This document shows positions 53,152 through 61,671 of a stretch of DNA of 64,000 nt, piece after piece. Made by a program: the position numbers and the translations under genes. The notes beneath the pieces were generated by a model, which was not told the DNA's origin, did not search any database, and worked only from the letters and a program-made list of their open reading frames with translations. Positions within the stretch are counted from its first letter, which is position 1; the number at the start of each line of letters is the position of its first letter. This DNA is from Streptomyces griseoviridis. Lineage in GTDB: Bacteria > Actinomycetota > Actinomycetes > Streptomycetales > Streptomycetaceae. The stretch spans positions 240,922 to 304,921 of the forward strand of contig BMSM01000008.1 of NCBI GenBank assembly GCA_014649155.1, read 5' to 3'.

Positions 53152-54370
53152 CCGCCGCGTGCACCAGCCGCTTGAGGTCCGGGAAGACCGTGTGCGACCC
53201 CTTCGGCCGGACCTGGGTGAGCAACTGCACGGTCAGCTCCCGGCCCGGGTCCACCCAGAACGTCGTCGTGGCCACCCCGTTCCAGCCGAACGTGCCGGGC
53301 CCCGAGGGCACCTGGGTACGGGACGGATCGGTCACCACGGACACCCCGAGCCCGAAGCCGACACCGTCGTTGCCGGGCACGTCGTGCGCCGGGCGGCTGC
53401 CGGCGGCACGCAGGTCGGCCCCGCCGGGCAGGTGGTTGCGGGTCATCAGGTCCACGGTGGCGGGGGCGAGCAGGCGGACGCCGTCGAGTTCGCCCCGGCG
53501 CCGCAGCAGCTCCGCGAACCGGTGCACGTCGTGCGCGGAGGCCACCAGGCCGCCGCTGCCCGACAGCAGCCTCGGCCGGCCCCGCAGCGGCAGCCCCGGT
53601 ATCGGCGCGATGCCGCCGCCGTCCTGCTCGCCGTACAACTCGGCCAGCCGGGGCAGCTGTTCGTCGCTCACCTGGAAACCGGCGTCGGTCATGCCGAGCG
53701 GGCCGAAGATCCGCTCGGCGAAGAACGCGTCGAGCGGCCGGCCGCTCACCACCTCCACCAGCCGGCCGAGGACATTGCTGGCGACGGAGTAGTTCCACTC
53801 GGTGCCCGGCTCGAACTGCAGCGGCAGGCTCGCGTACAGGTCGACCGTCGCGGCGAGGTCGTCGCCGGGCCGCACCGACGACTCCAGGCCCGCCGCGCGG
53901 TACAGCGCGTCGACCGGGTGCGCGTGGTAGAAGCCGAAGGTCAGACCGGCGGTGTGGGTCATCAGATGCCGGACCAGGACCGGGCCCCGGGCCGGGCGGG
54001 TGGTGATGTCGGGGGCCGTGCCGCCCGCGTACACCCGCGGCTCGGCGAAGGCGGGGAGGTACCGGGCCACCGGGTCGTCCAGCGACAGCAGGCCCTCCTC
54101 CACCAGCATCAGCGCGGCCACGGCGGTGACCGGCTTGGTCATGGAGTAGATCCGGAACAGGGTGTCCGCCTCGACCGGCAGACCGGCCGCGACGTCCCGG
54201 TGCCCGTACGTGGTGAGATGGGCGACGCGACCGCGCCGGGCGACGGCCACCAGGAACCCCGGGAGCCGCCCCTCGTCCACCTCCCGGGCGAAGTGCCGGT
54301 CGAGCCGGTCCAGCGCCTCGCCGTCCAGCCCGGCCTCGTCCGGTTCGGTCTCCTGCCGCAGCCGCACCAT
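53141..54370 (-). CDS. Serine hydrolase, beta-lactamase/EstB class
   Basis: A 409-residue protein. The class C-like catalytic motif is S76-M-T-K79 in LFRIYSMTKPVTAVAAL, with the Tyr in WNYSVASNVLGRLVEVVSG and the C-terminal segment FGWNGVATTTFWVDP in place of KTG. There is no signal peptide. Members are esterases, lactone or D-peptide hydrolases. It ends 11 bases inside the RibA remnant and is divergent from the PPOX gene. Confidence 0.88.
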   Translation of the reverse strand: MVRLRQETEPDEAGLDGEALDRLDRHFAREVDEGRLPGFLVAVARRGRVAHLTTYGHRDVAAGLPVEADTLFRIYSMTKPVTAVAALMLVEEGLLSLDDPVARYLPAFAEPRVYAGGTAPDITTRPARGPVLVRHLMTHTAGLTFGFYHAHPVDALYRAAGLESSVRPGDDLAATVDLYASLPLQFEPGTEWNYSVASNVLGRLVEVVSGRPLDAFFAERIFGPLGMTDAGFQVSDEQLPRLAELYGEQDGGGIAPIPGLPLRGRPRLLSGSGGLVASAHDVHRFAELLRRRGELDGVRLLAPATVDLMTRNHLPGGADLRAAGSRPAHDVPGNDGVGFGLGVSVVTDPSRTQVPSGPGTFGWNGVATTTFWVDPGRELTVQLLTQVRPKGSHTVFPDLKRLVHAAVIG

Positions 54371-54405
54371 CGTTCGCCTCCGCCTCCTCCATCACGTGTC
54401 ACCCG

Positions 54406-54435
54406 ACCGGATCATAGAAAACCGGATCATGGAAA
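54406..54435. repeat. 15-bp tandem repeat in the divergent gap
   Basis: ACCGGATCATAGAAA (54406-54420) and ACCGGATCATGGAAA (54421-54435) lie head to tail between the serine hydrolase and PPOX genes. They may be regulator half-sites or a simple duplication. Confidence 0.55.
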
Positions 54436-54473
54436 AGGGGAACAGGCCGGAGGACCCGCCCGTTCACCGGGAC

Positions 54474-54914
54474 ATGACCGATGACGCCACGCAGGACGCC
54501 CTGCTGAAGCTGCTCGCCGAAGGCCACGCCGGAGTGCTCGTCACCCTCAGACGCGACGGCCGGCCCCAGTTGTCCAACGTCAGTCACGCCTACTACCCCG
54601 CCGAGCGCGTCCTCCGCGTCTCGGTCACCGACGACCGGGCCAAGACCCGCAACCTGCGCCGCGACCCCCGGGCCTCCTACCACGTCACCACCGACGACCG
54701 CTGGGCCTACGCCGTCGCCGAGGGTACGGCCGACCTCTCCCCGGTCGCCGCCGACCCCCACGACGACACGGTCGAGGAACTCGTCCGCCTCTACCGCGAC
54801 GTCCTCGGCGAACACCCCGACTGGGACGACTACCGCGCCGCCATGATCCGCGACCGCCGCCTGGTCGTCCGGCTGCGGGTGGAGCGGGTGTACGGGATCC
54901 CGCGCAAGGACTGA
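54474..54914 (+). CDS. F420-dependent PPOX-class oxidoreductase (TIGR03618-like)
   Basis: A 146-residue protein from ATG 54474; an in-frame ATG at 54429 would add 15 residues. The split-barrel pattern is LLKLLAEGHAGVLVTLRRDG, RPQLSNVSHAYYP, RVSVTDDRAKTRNLRRDPRA and YHVTTDDRWAYAVAEGTADL, as in small F420- or FMN-binding actinobacterial proteins. It ends seven bases before the convergent stop of the next gene. The substrate is unknown. Confidence 0.83.
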   Translation: MTDDATQDALLKLLAEGHAGVLVTLRRDGRPQLSNVSHAYYPAERVLRVSVTDDRAKTRNLRRDPRASYHVTTDDRWAYAVAEGTADLSPVAADPHDDTVEELVRLYRDVLGEHPDWDDYRAAMIRDRRLVVRLRVERVYGIPRKD

Positions 54915-54921
54915 CACACCG

Positions 54922-56646
54922 TCACGTCGACGCCGCGACGCCCACCCGGTGCCGGCCGGCGCCCACACGGACCGTCAGGCCCCGCCCGTACAGCTGACGC
55001 GGCGTCCCACCCGCCGCGAGCCACGCGTGCAGCGCCGAGGCGTACGCGGCCGGATCGGCGTCCGCGCCCGGACCGGCCGTCAGCCGCAGGGGCTCCCCGC
55101 CCCGGGGCCGTACGACACAGGTCCCCGGGGCGGTGACGCGGGCCGCGAGCGCGCAGCGCGGGTGCCGGTCCAGGACCTCCGCCGTCCACCGCTCCGCCGC
55201 GCCCAGCCGGGGGTCGTCGTCGGCGCCGTAGCGGAACACCACGTCGGCCAGGTCGAGCCGGTCCGTCTCCCGGGTGTCCTCGTGCACGGCGAGATGCGCG
55301 TCCCCCGCCGCAGCATTTCTCGCCGTGTCCGGTGGCGTGCCCGCGTACCGGGTCACGGCCATCTCGCCCGAGCCGAGCAGCCGGGTCCGCACCAGCAGCG
55401 GCACGCGGGGCTCGCCCGGCTCGTACGGCGGCAGCGGCAGCGGTTCGAGCCGGGCGGGTGCCTCCGGCTCGCGCAGTCCGGCCAGACCGTAGAACAGACG
55501 GCGCAGCCGGGCCGCCGACTCGCCCGGTACGGAACTGGTGAACCGGGCCGGACCGGGCGCGGGCCGGAATCCGTCGAGCAGCGCCTCCACCTGCGGGCGC
55601 AGCGGGCGCCCGGGCACCAGCCGGGGCGCCTCGCGGACGAAGGCGCGCACCGGCGCGTCCGGCGCGAGACCGGCCGGCGGAGCCGGGCCGAGCAGCACCG
55701 GAGTGCCGAGCGCGGCGGCGTAGTACGTCACCGATCCGTGGTCGCCGAGCACGGCGTCGGCGGCGATCAGCGCCTGCCGCCAGCCGGTCAGCGGGTCGAT
55801 CAGCGCCAGCCCGGACCTCCGGGCACGGTCCAGCCAGGCCCGGATCTGGCCGGGGCCGTGCCCGTGCCAGACATTGGGATGCAGCACGGCCGCGAAGCGG
55901 TACTCGTCCAGCGGGAACTCGTCGGCCAGCCGGGGCAGCAGGGACGGCAGCACGTCGTCGCCGCCGTCACCGAACAGCGACTCCGGGTTCCAGGTGGAGG
56001 AGAGGACGATCAGCCGGCGGTCCCGGCCGGCGCCGAGGGCGCGACGGTAGCGGTCACGGTACGGGCGGGCCGCCAGCATCCGGTCCCAGCAGGGGTCCCC
56101 GGCGACGACCGCAGAGGGCGCCGCCTCGGGGCAGATGGCGCGCAGCCGCTCGTACTGTTCCGGATGGGAGAGCACAAGCGCGTCGGCCACCGGCCGCCCG
56201 TCCGCGTCGAGCAGCCACTCGGGGGACATCCCGAAGACGGGCGCGGGCGCCCCGCTCGCGGCACCCGGCGGCGCGAGCGTCTTGGAGTACCCGACGCCGT
56301 GCGACAGGACGGCCAGCCTTCCCCGTACGTCCCGCAGACGCCCGCCGAAGCTCGCCGACACCGCCAGGGAGACCGGGACCGACACCGCCTGCTCCCACGG
56401 CAGCACCGGTATGCCCAGGTCCGCCAGCAGCTCCGCCGTCCCCGCCCGGAACGCCGACGACCCCGGGCACGTCGCGAGGAGCTGGACGCGGAGGTCGTCG
56501 TGGAACAGGGGCAGGACGTCCAGCAGCCGGGTCGCGGCGGTGACGTTGTGGACGACGAGGAGCACCCTCGCGGTGCGGCCCCGCGTCGCCCACCGCGCCG
56601 CGTCGTCACCGATGGGCACCCGTATCCAGCCGTCGGCCCCCGACAC
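54922..56646 (-). CDS. GT-B-like / glycerophosphotransferase-like protein of unknown function
   Basis: A 574-residue protein I cannot place in a named family. The first 380 residues read like a GT-B or TagB/epimerase fold: TARVLLVVHNVTAATRLLDVL, HGVGYSKTLAPPG, VVAGDPCWDRMLAARPYR, VLHPNVWHGHGPGQI and, most telling, IAADAVLGDHGSVTYYAAAL with GTPVLLG, the pattern of CDP-glycerol glycerophosphotransferases. The C-terminal 180 residues look like a separate beta-rich domain. No export signal is visible. It may act on wall polymers or exopolysaccharide; this is inference. Confidence 0.6.
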   Translation of the reverse strand: MSGADGWIRVPIGDDAARWATRGRTARVLLVVHNVTAATRLLDVLPLFHDDLRVQLLATCPGSSAFRAGTAELLADLGIPVLPWEQAVSVPVSLAVSASFGGRLRDVRGRLAVLSHGVGYSKTLAPPGAASGAPAPVFGMSPEWLLDADGRPVADALVLSHPEQYERLRAICPEAAPSAVVAGDPCWDRMLAARPYRDRYRRALGAGRDRRLIVLSSTWNPESLFGDGGDDVLPSLLPRLADEFPLDEYRFAAVLHPNVWHGHGPGQIRAWLDRARRSGLALIDPLTGWRQALIAADAVLGDHGSVTYYAAALGTPVLLGPAPPAGLAPDAPVRAFVREAPRLVPGRPLRPQVEALLDGFRPAPGPARFTSSVPGESAARLRRLFYGLAGLREPEAPARLEPLPLPPYEPGEPRVPLLVRTRLLGSGEMAVTRYAGTPPDTARNAAAGDAHLAVHEDTRETDRLDLADVVFRYGADDDPRLGAAERWTAEVLDRHPRCALAARVTAPGTCVVRPRGGEPLRLTAGPGADADPAAYASALHAWLAAGGTPRQLYGRGLTVRVGAGRHRVGVAAST

Positions 56647-56725
56647 GTCCGCTCGCCTCCCGATCGGGTCGGATCAGATCCGTCACATGATCGGGCAACG
56701 ATAGTCAATGCCGGAGGCCGCGTTG

Positions 56726-58099
56726 TCAGGCCGTCACCCTTTCCTGGTGGGCCGGTTCCCCGGGGGTCCGTTCGCCGAGGTGTTCGGTGGGGACCTTGTG
56801 GGTCTCCCGGGCGGTCAGCGCGGCGATGACCGGCGGGACGCACAGCGCCGCCGTGAACAGGGCCACCGCCGACCAGTCGGCTCCGTCCGGGCCGGCGATC
56901 CGCGCCGCGAACGTCACCGCGAAACCGGCCACCGCGAACCCGATCTGCGTGCCGATCGCCACGCCGGACAGCCGGACCCGGGTCGTGAACATCTCGCCGT
57001 AGAAGGCGGGCCAGACACCGTTCGCGGCGCTGTAGACCACGCCGAAGCAGACGATGCCGAGGAGGAAGGTGAGGGCGTAGGAGCCGGTGGAGATCGCCCA
57101 CAGGTACAGGAACATCGTCACCGCGCTGCCCACCGCGCCGATCAGGTACACCGGCCGCCGGCCGATCCGGTCGGACAGCGTCGCCCAGAGCGGGATCGCG
57201 GCGAGCGCCACCACGTTGGCCAGGGCGCCCACCCACAGCATCGCCGTACGGGACATGCCCACCGAGTCGCTCGTGGCGTACGCCAGCGCCCAGACCGTGA
57301 AGATCGTGCTGACCGAGGCGATCAGCGCGCCCCCGATCACCCGCAGCACATCCGCCCAGTGCTCGCGCACCAGCACCACCAGCGGCAGCCTGACGACACC
57401 CTCGGAGGCGGCCTGCTGGGCGAAGGCCGGGGTCTCGTCGAGGTTGCGGCGGATGAACCAGCCGACCACCGCGACCGCCACGCTCAGCCAGAACGGGACC
57501 CGCCAGCCCCAGGAGAGCAACTGCTCCTCGGGCAGCGCCGCGACGGGGATGAACACCAGGGTGGCGAGGAGCTGCCCGCCCTGCGTGCCGCTGAGGGTGA
57601 AGCTGGTGAAGAAGCCCCGCCGTCCCGGCGGCGCGTGCTCCAGCGTCATGGAGTTGGCGCTGGCCTGCTCACCGGCGGCCGAGATCCCCTGGAGGACCCG
57701 GCAGAGCACCAGCAGCACCGGGGCGAGCGTGCCGACCTGGTCGCGGGTGGGCAGACAGCCGATCAGGAACGTCGACAGGCCCATCAGCAGCAGGGTGAAG
57801 ACCATGATCTTCTTGCGGCCCAGGCGGTCCCCGACATGCCCGAGGAAGAACGCGCCGACCGGCCGGGCGGCATAGGCGACGCCGAAGGTGGCCAGCGACA
57901 GCAGGGTCGCCGTCGCCGGATCGGACTCGTCGAAGAAGATCTCCGGGAAGATCAGCGCGGCGGCGCTGCCGTAGATGAAGAAGTCGTAGTACTCCAGGGC
58001 GCTGCCGATCCACGCGGCGGTCGCGGCCTTCTTGGGCTGCCCCGGCGGGGCGTCGGAGGAGGGGGCGGGGACGGACACGTGCGGCTCCTTCGGCTTCAT
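56726..58099 (-). CDS. MFS transporter of the metabolite:H+ symporter (MHS, ShiA-like) family
   Basis: A 457-residue protein with 12 hydrophobic segments. It begins ATAAWIGSALEYYDFFIYGSA, the MHS hallmark, with GHVGDRLGRKKIMVFTL (motif A) and ISAAGEQASANSMTLEHAPPGRRGF in the fourth to fifth helices. MHS members import shikimate, proline betaine, citrate or dicarboxylates. The neighbouring TetR, shikimate dehydrogenase and 3-dehydroshikimate dehydratase genes point to shikimate or quinate. The start lies in an AT-rich patch (58105-58130) that may hold its promoter. Confidence 0.85.
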   Translation of the reverse strand: MKPKEPHVSVPAPSSDAPPGQPKKAATAAWIGSALEYYDFFIYGSAAALIFPEIFFDESDPATATLLSLATFGVAYAARPVGAFFLGHVGDRLGRKKIMVFTLLLMGLSTFLIGCLPTRDQVGTLAPVLLVLCRVLQGISAAGEQASANSMTLEHAPPGRRGFFTSFTLSGTQGGQLLATLVFIPVAALPEEQLLSWGWRVPFWLSVAVAVVGWFIRRNLDETPAFAQQAASEGVVRLPLVVLVREHWADVLRVIGGALIASVSTIFTVWALAYATSDSVGMSRTAMLWVGALANVVALAAIPLWATLSDRIGRRPVYLIGAVGSAVTMFLYLWAISTGSYALTFLLGIVCFGVVYSAANGVWPAFYGEMFTTRVRLSGVAIGTQIGFAVAGFAVTFAARIAGPDGADWSAVALFTAALCVPPVIAALTARETHKVPTEHLGERTPGEPAHQERVTA

Positions 58100-58167
58100 C
58101 GCCTAATTAACCCACTGGATAGTTACTAGGGGGTGGCTAGGGATGCTGCGCCCACGGGTCGCGGCTG

Positions 58168-58857
58168 TCAAGAGGTGTGTCGGTCGCCGGAACGGTCCGG
58201 GGAGCGCTCCGCCGTCAGATAGGCGATCACCATGTCGCCGAGCATCGCCCGGTAGTGGGCGCGCTGTCCCGGGTCGACCAGGTCGCGGCCGAACAGGGCG
58301 CCGAAGGTGTGCCGGTTGGCGACCCGGAAGAAGCAGAAGGAGCTGATCATCGCGTGCAGGTCGACCGCGTCCACGTCCGCCGTGAACAGGCCCGACTCCT
58401 GACCCGCCGTGAGGATGCGGCGGATCACGTCCAGCGCCGGCGAGCCGATCCTGCCGAGCTTCTCGGAGGCGGCGATGTGCTCGGCGTCGTGGATGTTCTC
58501 GATGCTGACCAGGCGGATGAAGTCGGGATGCTGCTCGTGGTGGTCGAAGGTGACCTCGGCCAGGCGCCGGATGGCGGCGACCGGGTCGAGATGGTCGACG
58601 TCCAGCTCCTGCTCGGCCTCCCGGATCACGCCGTACGCCCGCTCCAGGACGGCCGTGAACAGCTGCTCCTTGCCGCCGAAGTAGTAGTAGATCATCCGCT
58701 TGGTGGTGCGGGTGCGGGCGGCGATCTCGTCGACCCTGGCCCCGTCGTACCCGGCGCGCGCGAACTCCCGGGTGGCCACGTCGAGGATCTCGGCGCGGGT
58801 GCGGGCGGCGTCCCGGATGCGCCCGTTGGATCGTGCCGGTTCGTCGACGCTGGTCAT
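58168..58857 (-). CDS. TetR-family regulator of the quinate/shikimate locus
   Basis: A 229-residue protein. The helix-turn-helix is ATREFARAGYDGARVDEIAA then RTRTTKRMIYYYFGGKEQLF. The C-terminus resembles the RutR/TetR_C group (LVSIENIHDAEHIAASEKL). It is divergent from the shikimate dehydrogenase gene, with a dyad at 58937-58960 between them, and upstream of the co-directional transporter. It probably represses both until quinate, shikimate or protocatechuate appears. Confidence 0.88.
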   Translation of the reverse strand: MTSVDEPARSNGRIRDAARTRAEILDVATREFARAGYDGARVDEIAARTRTTKRMIYYYFGGKEQLFTAVLERAYGVIREAEQELDVDHLDPVAAIRRLAEVTFDHHEQHPDFIRLVSIENIHDAEHIAASEKLGRIGSPALDVIRRILTAGQESGLFTADVDAVDLHAMISSFCFFRVANRHTFGALFGRDLVDPGQRAHYRAMLGDMVIAYLTAERSPDRSGDRHTS

Positions 58858-58936
58858 CGGGTTCCTTCGGCAGAACGGCAGGTGCGCCGATTGTAGAAGG
58901 TCGGGTCTTCCCCTGCGCCGGGCCCTGCTGCTATGA

Positions 58937-58960
58937 CTAACGTACCGGTTCGTACATTAG
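58937..58960. promoter_or_regulatory. TetR operator in the quinate/shikimate locus
   Basis: CTAACGTAC (58937-58945) and GTACATTAG (58952-58960) form an 8-of-9 dyad around CGGTTC. It ends 13 bases before the shikimate dehydrogenase start, overlapping its probable promoter. Confidence 0.65.
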
Positions 58961-58973
58961 CGGAGGTCCCCCT

Positions 58974-59852
58974 GTGCCCAAGGACTCGTATCTCGTCGGC
59001 CTGATCGGTTCCGGCATCGGCCCGTCGCTCACCCCGGCCCTGCACGAACGCGAGGCCGACCGGCAGGGGCTGCGGTACCTGTACCGGCTGATCGACCTCG
59101 ACGTCCTCGGCGCGGCGCCCGAGGCGGTGGGCGAGCTGCTGCGCGCCGCCCGCGACCTGGGCTTCGACGGGCTGAACATCACCCACCCGTGCAAACAGCT
59201 CGTCCTCGGCCACCTCGACGCGCTCGCCCCGGGTGCCGAGGCGCTCGGCGCGGTCAACACCGTCGTCTTCGAGGACGACGGCCGGGCGGTCGGCCACAAC
59301 ACCGACGCCACCGGCTTCGCCGCCTCCTTCGCCCGGGGCCTGCCCGACGCACCGCTGGAGCGGATCGTGCAGCTCGGCGCGGGCGGGGCGGGTGCCGCCG
59401 TCGCCCACGCCACCCTCACCCTGGGCGCCGGCCGGGTCACCGTCGTCGACGCGCTGCCCGAGCGGGCCGCCGCCCTCGCCGACGCCCTGACCCGGCACTT
59501 CGGCCCGGGCCGGGCCGCCCCCGCCGCCCCCGGCGACCTGCCGGGCCTGCTGACCCGCGCCGACGGCATCGTGCACGCCACCCCCACCGGCATGGCCGCC
59601 CACCCGGGCCTGCCGCTGCCCGCCGCGCTGCTCCACCCCGGGCTGTGGGTCGCCGAGGTGGTCTACCGCCCGCTGGAGACCGAGCTGCTGCGCACCGCCC
59701 GCGCGCTGGGCTGCGCCACCCTCGACGGCGGCGGCATGGCCGTCTTCCAGGCCGTCGACGCGTTCCGCCTGTTCACCGGCCGGGAACCCGACGGCACGGC
59801 CATGCTCGCCGACTTCCACGAGCTGACCGGCGCCGTCACCGCGCCCCGCTGA
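58974..59852 (+). CDS. Shikimate/quinate 5-dehydrogenase family
   Basis: A 292-residue protein from GTG 58974 with GCGGAGG upstream. The substrate pocket is PSLTPALHE near residue 18, then NITHPCKQ with catalytic K74 and GHNTDATGF with D111. The nucleotide-binding loop GAGGAG is at about 135-140, and the C-terminal GGGMAVFQAVDAFRLFTG matches the AroE/YdiB/QuiB family. In this catabolic context it probably oxidises quinate or shikimate rather than serving aromatic biosynthesis. It lies 22 bases before the dehydratase gene. Confidence 0.9.
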   Translation: MPKDSYLVGLIGSGIGPSLTPALHEREADRQGLRYLYRLIDLDVLGAAPEAVGELLRAARDLGFDGLNITHPCKQLVLGHLDALAPGAEALGAVNTVVFEDDGRAVGHNTDATGFAASFARGLPDAPLERIVQLGAGGAGAAVAHATLTLGAGRVTVVDALPERAAALADALTRHFGPGRAAPAAPGDLPGLLTRADGIVHATPTGMAAHPGLPLPAALLHPGLWVAEVVYRPLETELLRTARALGCATLDGGGMAVFQAVDAFRLFTGREPDGTAMLADFHELTGAVTAPR

Positions 59853-59874
59853 CCCGACCGGAAGAGGTACCGAC

Positions 59875-61671
59875 GTGCGTACGTCCATCGCCACCGTCTC
59901 CCTCAGCGGCACCCTCACCGAGAAACTCACCGCCGCCGCCCGGGCCGGCTTCGACGGTGTGGAGATCTTCGAGAACGACCTGCTGGCGAGCCCGCTCACC
60001 CCGGAGGAGATCCGCGCCCGCTGCGCCGACCTCGGCCTGACCATCGACCTCTACCAGCCGATGCGGGACATCGAGGCGCTCCCCGAGGAGCGGTTCGCCG
60101 ACGCCCTGCGGCGCGCCCGGCACAAGTTCGCGCTGATGCGCCGGCTCGGCGCCGACACCGTCCTGGTCTGCTCCAGCGTCGACCCGGACGCGATCGACGA
60201 CGACGCCCTCGCCGCCGGACAGCTCGCCCGCCTCGCCTCCCTCGCCGCGGAGCACGGCATCCGCGTCGCCTACGAGGCGCTCGCCTGGGGCCGGCACATC
60301 AGCACCTACGACCACGCCTGGCGGGTCGTCGAGGCCGCCGGACACCCGGCCCTCGGCACCTGCCTGGACAGCTTCCACATCCTCTCCCGGGGCAGCGACC
60401 CCAAGGGAATCGAGGACATCCCCGGCGAGAAGATCTTCTTCCTCCAGCTCGCCGACGCGCCCCGGCTCGCCATGGACGTCCTCCAGTGGAGCCGCCATTA
60501 CCGCTGCTTCCCCGGCCAGGGCGGTTTCGACATCGCCGGACTCGTCCGCCACGTCCTGCGCACCGGGTACGCCGGGCCGCTCTCCCTGGAAGTCTTCAAC
60601 GACGTCTTCCGGCAGGCCGAGGCCGCGCCGACCGCCGTCGACGCCCAGCGCTCCCTGCGGCTGCTCCAGGAGGAGACCGGCACGGCCGCGCTCCCGGAGC
60701 CCGTCGTCCCCACCGGCGTCGCCTTCGCCGAGCTGGTCACCCCGGACGACCGGCCCGTCACCGCCCTGCTCGGCGCCCTCGGCTTCACCCGGGTCGCCCG
60801 CCACCGCGGCAAACCCGTCGACCTCTGGCAGCAGGGCGAGGCCCGCGTCCTGGTCAACACCGGGCCGGCCGAGCGCCGGGACGGCACCCGGCTCGCCGCC
60901 GTCGGTCTGACCAGCCCCGACCCGGCCGGTGCCGCCCGGCGCGCGGAGGCGCTGCTCGCCCCGGTGCTGCCGCGCCGCCGCGCTCCCGGGGACGCGGAAC
61001 TGGAGGCGGTCGCCGCACCCGACGGCACGGAACTGTTCTTCTGCGCCGCGCCCGGCGGCGACGGCCCCGACTGGCGGGCCGACTTCGCGGCCGACACCCC
61101 CGCCCCCGAGGGCCCCGAGGCGTGCCGGATCGACCATCTCGCCCTGACCCAGCCCTGGCACCACTTCGACGAGGCGGTCCTCTTCCACCGCGGCGTCCTC
61201 GGTCTCAGCCCGCAGGCCGGCGTGGACGTCGCCGATCCCTACGGGCTGCTCCGCAGCCGCGCCGTCGCCGGCGAGGACGGCGGGGTCCGGATCGTCCTGA
61301 GCGTCGGCGCGGCCCCCACCGACGACACCGTGCACGCCCAGCACCTCGCCCTCGCCACCGACGACGTGGTAGCGGCGGCCCGCCGCTTCCGCGCGGCCGG
61401 CGGCCGGCTGCTGCCGATCCCCGCCAACTACTACGACGACCTCGCCGCCCGCTTCGATCTCCCCGACGGCGAACTGGAGACGTACCGGGAACTGGGCATC
61501 CTCTACGACCGCGACGCGCACGGCGCGTTCCGGCACTGCTACACGCTCACCGTCGGCCGGGTCTTCGTCGAACTCCTCCAGCGCGACGGCGGCTACCGCG
61601 GCTACGGCGCCCCGAACGCCCCCGTGCGGCTGGCCGCGCAGCACGCCGCCCGGGGACTCACGGGCGGCTGA
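59875..61671 (+). CDS. 3-Dehydroshikimate dehydratase / VOC dioxygenase-like fusion (QuiC1-like)
   Basis: A 598-residue two-domain protein from GTG 59875 with GGAAGAGG upstream. Residues 1-270 form a sugar-phosphate-isomerase-type TIM barrel (FDGVEIFENDL, DLYQPMRDIEALPEERF, YEALAWGRHISTYDHAWRVV, CLDSFHIL, FLQLADAP). Residues about 280-590 hold two VOC repeats like 4-hydroxyphenylpyruvate dioxygenase (RIDHLALTQPWHHFDEAVLFHR, ATDDVVAAARRFRAAGG). This fusion converts 3-dehydroshikimate to protocatechuate in quinate catabolism; the C-terminal half may not be catalytic. Its end overlaps the convergent gene by 14 bases. Confidence 0.88.
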   Translation: MRTSIATVSLSGTLTEKLTAAARAGFDGVEIFENDLLASPLTPEEIRARCADLGLTIDLYQPMRDIEALPEERFADALRRARHKFALMRRLGADTVLVCSSVDPDAIDDDALAAGQLARLASLAAEHGIRVAYEALAWGRHISTYDHAWRVVEAAGHPALGTCLDSFHILSRGSDPKGIEDIPGEKIFFLQLADAPRLAMDVLQWSRHYRCFPGQGGFDIAGLVRHVLRTGYAGPLSLEVFNDVFRQAEAAPTAVDAQRSLRLLQEETGTAALPEPVVPTGVAFAELVTPDDRPVTALLGALGFTRVARHRGKPVDLWQQGEARVLVNTGPAERRDGTRLAAVGLTSPDPAGAARRAEALLAPVLPRRRAPGDAELEAVAAPDGTELFFCAAPGGDGPDWRADFAADTPAPEGPEACRIDHLALTQPWHHFDEAVLFHRGVLGLSPQAGVDVADPYGLLRSRAVAGEDGGVRIVLSVGAAPTDDTVHAQHLALATDDVVAAARRFRAAGGRLLPIPANYYDDLAARFDLPDGELETYRELGILYDRDAHGAFRHCYTLTVGRVFVELLQRDGGYRGYGAPNAPVRLAAQHAARGLTGG

